From an uncultured Collinsella sp. (GTDB lineage: Bacteria > Actinomycetota > Coriobacteriia > Coriobacteriales > Coriobacteriaceae): a stretch of 8,903 nt of DNA. This document shows positions 6,469 through 8,903 of the stretch, one piece after another. The notes under the pieces were generated by a model. That model had not been told where the DNA came from. It was given only the letters and a program-made list of their open reading frames with translations, and made no database searches. Each line of letters begins with the position of its first letter. Position 1 is the stretch's first letter. Where the stretch lies: the NCBI GenBank assembly GCA_902465105.1, contig CABQLM010000070.1, positions 1 through 8,903 on the forward strand, written 5' to 3'. Both the position numbers and the translations under genes were made by a program.

Positions 6469-7347
6469 GTGTACGATCGACGACTTAAGGCCATATCGGC
6501 CGCCGCGGAGCTGGGAAGCTTTTCGCGTGCAGCGGCAAAATTGCGCGTGTCGACCCCGGCGCTCGTCAAGCAGGTGTCGGGCTTCGAGGCCGAGTTCGGC
6601 ATCACGCTGTTCGAACGCTCGCACTCGGGCGTCAAGGTGACGCCGGCCGGCGCTCTGCTGGTGGACGACGCGCGCTCGATCATGCGGCAGTCCGAGGACG
6701 CGCTGCGCCGTGCCCGACGCGCCGCGGGCGATGGCGGTGCCGTGCGCCTGGGCGTGTCGATGATGTGCCCGGGGCGCCAAACGCTGTCGATGTGGTCGGG
6801 CATTCACGATCTGGAACCGTCGCTGCGATTTGAGATCGTGCCGGTAAGCGACCTCTACGATGAGCGCGAGACCGTCATGCGCAGCTTGGGCCGCGAGGTC
6901 GATGTGGTGCAGTCGAGTTTTTCTACCCCACGCTGGGGTGATGCCTGCCAAAGGCTCCGCATTGTCAACGTGCCGTTTTATATCGACCTGCCGCGCACGA
7001 GCCCGCTGGCGCGCAAGAATCGCATTACGGTCGCCGACTTGGAGGGGATGCGTCTGCGCGTGCTCCGTCACGGCAACGACGCTATGGACAGTCTGCGTAT
7101 CGATCTGTTGGCCGACGGCGGCGTAGACGTGATCGACGTGGACAGCTTTGACTTTGCGCTCTTTAACGAGGCGGAGGAAAAGGGCGACGCGGTGCTCACC
7201 TGCGGCGCATGGTCGGGCGTGCACCCTGCCTTTGTGGGCGTGCCGTTCCTGTGCGGGCGAGAGGTGCCGGTCTATTTGCACTATCCGCTCGAGCCCACCC
7301 TCCAAGTCCAAAAATTCGTCAACGCCATGGCCCAACTCCTCAACTAG
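6469..7347 (+). CDS. LysR-family transcriptional regulator
   Basis: A DNA-binding regulator of 292 residues, the normal LysR length. The N-terminal winged helix-turn-helix (about 1-60) reads LKAISAAAELGSFSRAAAKL then VSTPALVKQVSGFEAEFGITLFERSHSGVKVTPAG. A linker helix rich in Arg follows (about 66-88), then a periplasmic-binding-like effector domain (about 92-290, starting AVRLGVSMM). I choose the GTG at 6469 because GGGAG (6458-6462) precedes it by six bases and MYDRRLKAIS is a normal LysR N-terminus; the in-frame ATG at 6436 has no ribosome binding site. It is divergent from the SDR operon across a motif-rich region, so it most likely controls that operon in response to its substrate or a pathway intermediate. 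Whether it activates or represses cannot be told from sequence. Confidence 0.9.
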   Translation: MYDRRLKAISAAAELGSFSRAAAKLRVSTPALVKQVSGFEAEFGITLFERSHSGVKVTPAGALLVDDARSIMRQSEDALRRARRAAGDGGAVRLGVSMMCPGRQTLSMWSGIHDLEPSLRFEIVPVSDLYDERETVMRSLGREVDVVQSSFSTPRWGDACQRLRIVNVPFYIDLPRTSPLARKNRITVADLEGMRLRVLRHGNDAMDSLRIDLLADGGVDVIDVDSFDFALFNEAEEKGDAVLTCGAWSGVHPAFVGVPFLCGREVPVYLHYPLEPTLQVQKFVNAMAQLLN

Positions 7348-7370
7348 CTCATTTGGGACGGGGCTTTTTT
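7346..7370 (+). terminator. short intrinsic terminator overlapping the lysR stop codon
   Basis: AGCTC (7346-7350), which includes the last two bases of the TAG stop, can pair with GGGCT (7361-7365) using one G/T pair; a run of T continues to 7370. The stem is short, but the T tract and position are right. Confidence 0.5.
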
Positions 7371-7409
7371 AACTACTCTCGCTGTCCTAGAAAAATCTCA
7401 GCAAACAAA

Positions 7410-7439
7410 TGAGGTCCCGGCCATAAGGCCGAGACCTTA
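7410..7439. terminator. hairpin, possible terminator
   Basis: AGGTC (7412-7416) pairs with GACCT (7433-7437) and CGGCC (7418-7422) with GGCCG (7427-7431) around ATAA, with one C/A mismatch between the two blocks; two further pairs extend the base. On the minus strand it is followed by CATTTGTTTGC, a T-rich tail, but no minus-strand gene lies directly upstream of it. It may be a second stop for lysR. Confidence 0.5.
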
Positions 7440-7481
7440 CATGCTTCACCTTCAGTTTTACGTTTCGAGCGGAGCAGCGCA

Positions 7482-7577
7482 GGAGGCTGGGGCCACGGGG
7501 TATAACCTCCGCGCGCAGTTGCGCAGCGAAGCGAGAATGTTTGAGCACGGAGGTTATACCCCGTGGCCCCAGCCTCC
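7482..7577. repeat. perfect 30-bp inverted repeat with a 36-base loop
   Basis: Positions 7482-7511 (beginning GGAGGCTGGGGCCACGGGGT) and 7548-7577 are exact reverse complements over 30 bases. The loop 7512-7547 contains a small GCGC-AGTT-GCGC hairpin. The stem is far longer than a normal terminator, and no T tract follows on either strand. It encodes no protein. Confidence 0.85.
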
Positions 7578-7637
7578 GGTGGGAGCTGCTCCAGCTCTAC
7601 ACCGGAGCGTTTGAGCTGGAGTAGCTCCCACCGGAGG
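7573..7637. repeat. 25-bp inverted repeat overlapping the previous one
   Basis: Positions 7573-7597 (beginning CCTCCGGTGGGAGCTG) pair with 7613-7637, with one mismatch (G7588/T7622) that would be a G-U pair in RNA. The loop is 7598-7612. Its first five bases, CCTCC, are also the last five of the 30-bp repeat, so the two stems compete for them. Confidence 0.8.
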
Positions 7638-7670
7638 ACCCCCCGTCAAAACACGACAGCTTTTTCTAAT

Positions 7671-7712
7671 GACATGAAAGATGCCGCTCGGGACATATAA
7701 GATGCCGCTCGG
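7671..7712. repeat. two tandem 21-bp direct repeats
   Basis: Units 7671-7691 and 7692-7712 lie directly head to tail and agree at 19 of 21 positions; both end in AAGATGCCGCTCGG. A 21-bp period is two helical turns, so both copies face the same side of the DNA. They end 21 bases before the proposed -35 of the lipoprotein gene, a fitting place for activator sites. Confidence 0.7.
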
Positions 7713-7733
7713 TAAACTCACCGCAGAGCACGG

Positions 7734-7760
7734 TTGTCTTTTCGGGGGGGGGGATACCAT
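7734..7760 (+). promoter_or_regulatory. candidate lipoprotein promoter with a ten-G spacer tract
   Basis: TTGTCT (7734-7739) and TACCAT (7755-7760) each match four of six consensus positions. The 15-base spacer contains ten consecutive G (7744-7753). Two more G would give the optimal 17-base spacing. Homopolymer G runs of this length are prone to slippage. The promoter boxes are only moderate matches. Confidence 0.4.
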
Positions 7761-7763
7761 TTC

Positions 7764-7781
7764 TTCTACACGTACGTAGAA
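7764..7781 (+). promoter_or_regulatory. 18-bp dyad beside the ribosome binding site
   Basis: TTCTAC (7764-7769) and GTAGAA (7776-7781) are inverted copies around ACGTAC. The dyad abuts the AAGGAG ribosome binding site at 7782-7787 and covers the start point expected from the proposed -10. It could be an operator or a hairpin that hinders ribosome access. Confidence 0.4.
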
Positions 7782-7792
7782 AAGGAGTGTCT

Positions 7793-7867
7793 ATGCAGGC
7801 TATTCAAGACGGCAGATCGTTAAACATATGGGATTGGCTGCAGGATGTTTGCTGCTATCCCCCTTGA
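7793..7867 (+). other. 24-codon frame at the best start signal, out of frame with the lipoprotein
   Basis: The ATG at 7793 has an ideal AAGGAG (7782-7787) five bases upstream, but its frame stops at TGA 7865-7867 after 24 codons. It does not look like a natural leader peptide. I interpret it as the original lipoprotein start, separated from the gene body by the loss of one base near 7796-7800. A genuine leader peptide coupled to the downstream gene is the alternative. Confidence 0.35.
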
Positions 7868-8745
7868 GTGGCTGCTCAACAAACGACAGGCCAATCGATT
7901 CCGCAGATAACACTGCATCAGATAAGGAGCAGTTCGATTGGCTTGAAGCGACGGGGACGTATACGCCCTCCGACGCTTTCAAACAAAAGGGGCTTTGGTT
8001 CACTTTTGGTAATGACTATGCAGACGGACGTGAGAGCGTTGCTAAAGACACATCGATAACGGCAATCTTTGAATTTAACGGAGACGGAACGGTTACATGT
8101 TGGAATGTATACGACGAAACGGGCTCTTCGGTGATTCGATTTAGGGACCTTGAAGGTCTTTCGGATAAAGAAGTTCTCTCGATGGCTAAAGAGCATTGGC
8201 CCATATCGCAGGACGAATTTGAAAGCAAAAAGCAAAATGTGATCGATGAGCTCTCTTCTAGTTACGAGGACCTAAAGGCCGAGGCAGCGGATAATCCTGA
8301 CTTGAATGTTGAAAATGCCTACTTCTCGCGTTTTTTTGAAGACCTTAAATCTATGTCGTTGCCAAAGGAACCAGAGGGTAAATCCTATTCGCTTAAGGTT
8401 CAAACAGACGACACAGGCAACAACACGGAATATGAGAAAGTATGCTTGCCGACATGTGGATATCCTGGGGTGCTTAGCCTTAGCGGGGGAGGTGCCGCAG
8501 CATGGGGCAGAAAGGAGCTCTGGTATTTACTCCTTAGAGCCGATGACGATACTAAGTACGAATCCATATCTAACTCGTACCTCAGCTGCTACGTCAATCG
8601 AGAGGTTAATCTCATCGAAAGCGACACCAGCGATGATGTATACAGCTCAACTTATCAAGGATTTGGCGGAATAGTTACCCGAACAGGTGGCTCAGCATCT
8701 TTTGTTCTTGATGAGCCAACTTCCGATGAAGTCGAAGCTGACTGA
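7828..8745 (+). CDS. lipoprotein of unknown function with a probably frameshifted signal peptide
   Basis: The 305-residue product has a lipobox, LSGC (residues 13-16), after a hydrophobic stretch, so it should be exported and lipid-anchored with the mature chain starting at Cys16. I do not recognise the family. The mature part is acidic and soluble-looking; it includes FTFGNDYADGR and FEFNGDGTVTCWNVYDE near the N-terminus, a helical charged segment (about 110-175), and a late Gly-rich part (LSLSGGGAAAWG, YQGFGGIVTRTGG). The first in-frame start is ATG 7828, which has no ribosome binding site and leaves no positively charged n-region. Upstream in the same frame, with no start codon, lies SRRQIVK (7804-7824), an n-region resembling a twin-arginine motif. 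A one-base loss after ATG 7793 explains both. The gene is clearly AT-richer than its neighbours, suggesting a transferred or fast-evolving origin. It may be poorly translated as it stands. Confidence 0.7.
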   Translation: MGLAAGCLLLSPLSGCSTNDRPIDSADNTASDKEQFDWLEATGTYTPSDAFKQKGLWFTFGNDYADGRESVAKDTSITAIFEFNGDGTVTCWNVYDETGSSVIRFRDLEGLSDKEVLSMAKEHWPISQDEFESKKQNVIDELSSSYEDLKAEAADNPDLNVENAYFSRFFEDLKSMSLPKEPEGKSYSLKVQTDDTGNNTEYEKVCLPTCGYPGVLSLSGGGAAAWGRKELWYLLLRADDDTKYESISNSYLSCYVNREVNLIESDTSDDVYSSTYQGFGGIVTRTGGSASFVLDEPTSDEVEAD

Positions 8746-8818
8746 TTATAGGCATTTCCTCTTTGCTCAAGCAGCTCCAGGGTTTCACGTTAGAACTAAT
8801 ATTTAATCTACGTCAATT
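8746..8818. other. AT-rich gap after the lipoprotein gene
   Basis: Non-coding and AT-rich; I see no signal in it apart from TCAA at 8813-8816, which can extend the following hairpin by pairing with TTGA at 8850-8853. Confidence 0.4.
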
Positions 8819-8849
8819 AGTGCTCATTGCCACACGGGCAATGAGCACT
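8819..8849 (+). terminator. 13-bp hairpin, probable lipoprotein gene terminator
   Basis: AGTGCTCATTGCC (8819-8831) pairs perfectly with GGCAATGAGCACT (8837-8849) around ACACG. On the plus strand it is followed by TTGATT, a weak T tract; it lies 74 bases after the stop codon. Confidence 0.65.
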
Positions 8850-8855
8850 TTGATT

Positions 8856-8893
8856 ACGGGCTTTAGCCTGTGCGGGGCGCGCAGCGCGCCGCA
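8856..8893. repeat. two further adjacent hairpins at the window end
   Basis: ACGGGC/GCCTGT (8856-8861, 8866-8871, one G/T pair) is followed at once by GGCGCG/CGCGCC (8876-8881, 8885-8890) with outer TGC/GCA pairs (8871-8873, 8891-8893). Together with the terminator they form three hairpins in a row. The window ends ten bases later, so the context is cut off. Confidence 0.5.
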
Positions 8894-8903
8894 TCAGAAA
8901 CCA

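Noticed and set aside
6229..7335. 368-codon minus-strand frame opposite lysR
   Set aside because: It covers the lysR gene and the whole divergent promoter region, is rich in Arg/His without any recognisable domain, and conflicts with the well-supported LysR reading.

Overview
The window looks like chromosomal DNA of a high-GC Gram-positive bacterium. The protein sequences, strong AAGGAG-type ribosome binding sites and hairpin-rich intergenic DNA make a gut Coriobacteriia such as Collinsella my best guess. This is an inference from general appearance; no marker gene in the window proves it.

Layout. Positions 1-356 hold no convincing gene, only hairpins. Positions 357-2504 (minus) encode Tex, a conserved RNA-binding S1-domain protein. 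Positions 2505-2917 are non-coding: the tex upstream region, a striking 164-bp interrupted inverted repeat (2585-2748), and a strong terminator (2815-2844) for the operon to its right. Positions 2918-6232 (minus) form a three-gene operon read in the order SDR dehydrogenase, OFA-type MFS transporter, Gfo/Idh/MocA dehydrogenase, with gaps of 66 and 69 bases that each contain a hairpin. A divergent LysR-type regulator (6469-7347, plus) sits across a 236-bp control region holding four copies of a CGCAGGT motif. Two of these overlap the -35 boxes I propose for the two divergent promoters.

The simplest reading is a substrate-inducible module: LysR senses a small molecule, the transporter imports it, and two NAD(P)-dependent dehydrogenases oxidise or interconvert it. 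The substrate cannot be read from the sequence. Oxalate is not supported, because no oxalate-degrading enzyme is nearby and the transporter's predicted TM11 has no lysine.

Positions 7348-7792 are about 450 bases of non-coding DNA packed with structure: the lysR terminator, another hairpin, a perfect 30-bp inverted repeat, an overlapping 25-bp inverted repeat, two tandem 21-bp repeats, and a run of ten G inside what looks like a promoter spacer. They lead into a visibly AT-richer gene for a lipoprotein of unknown function (7828-8745, plus). Its signal peptide appears to be frameshifted: the well-placed ribosome binding site and ATG at 7793 are out of frame, while the lipoprotein frame contains a twin-arginine-like n-region (SRRQIVK) with no start codon in front of it. 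The G tract and the frameshift together make this gene a candidate for on/off switching or recent decay. Three consecutive hairpins close the window.
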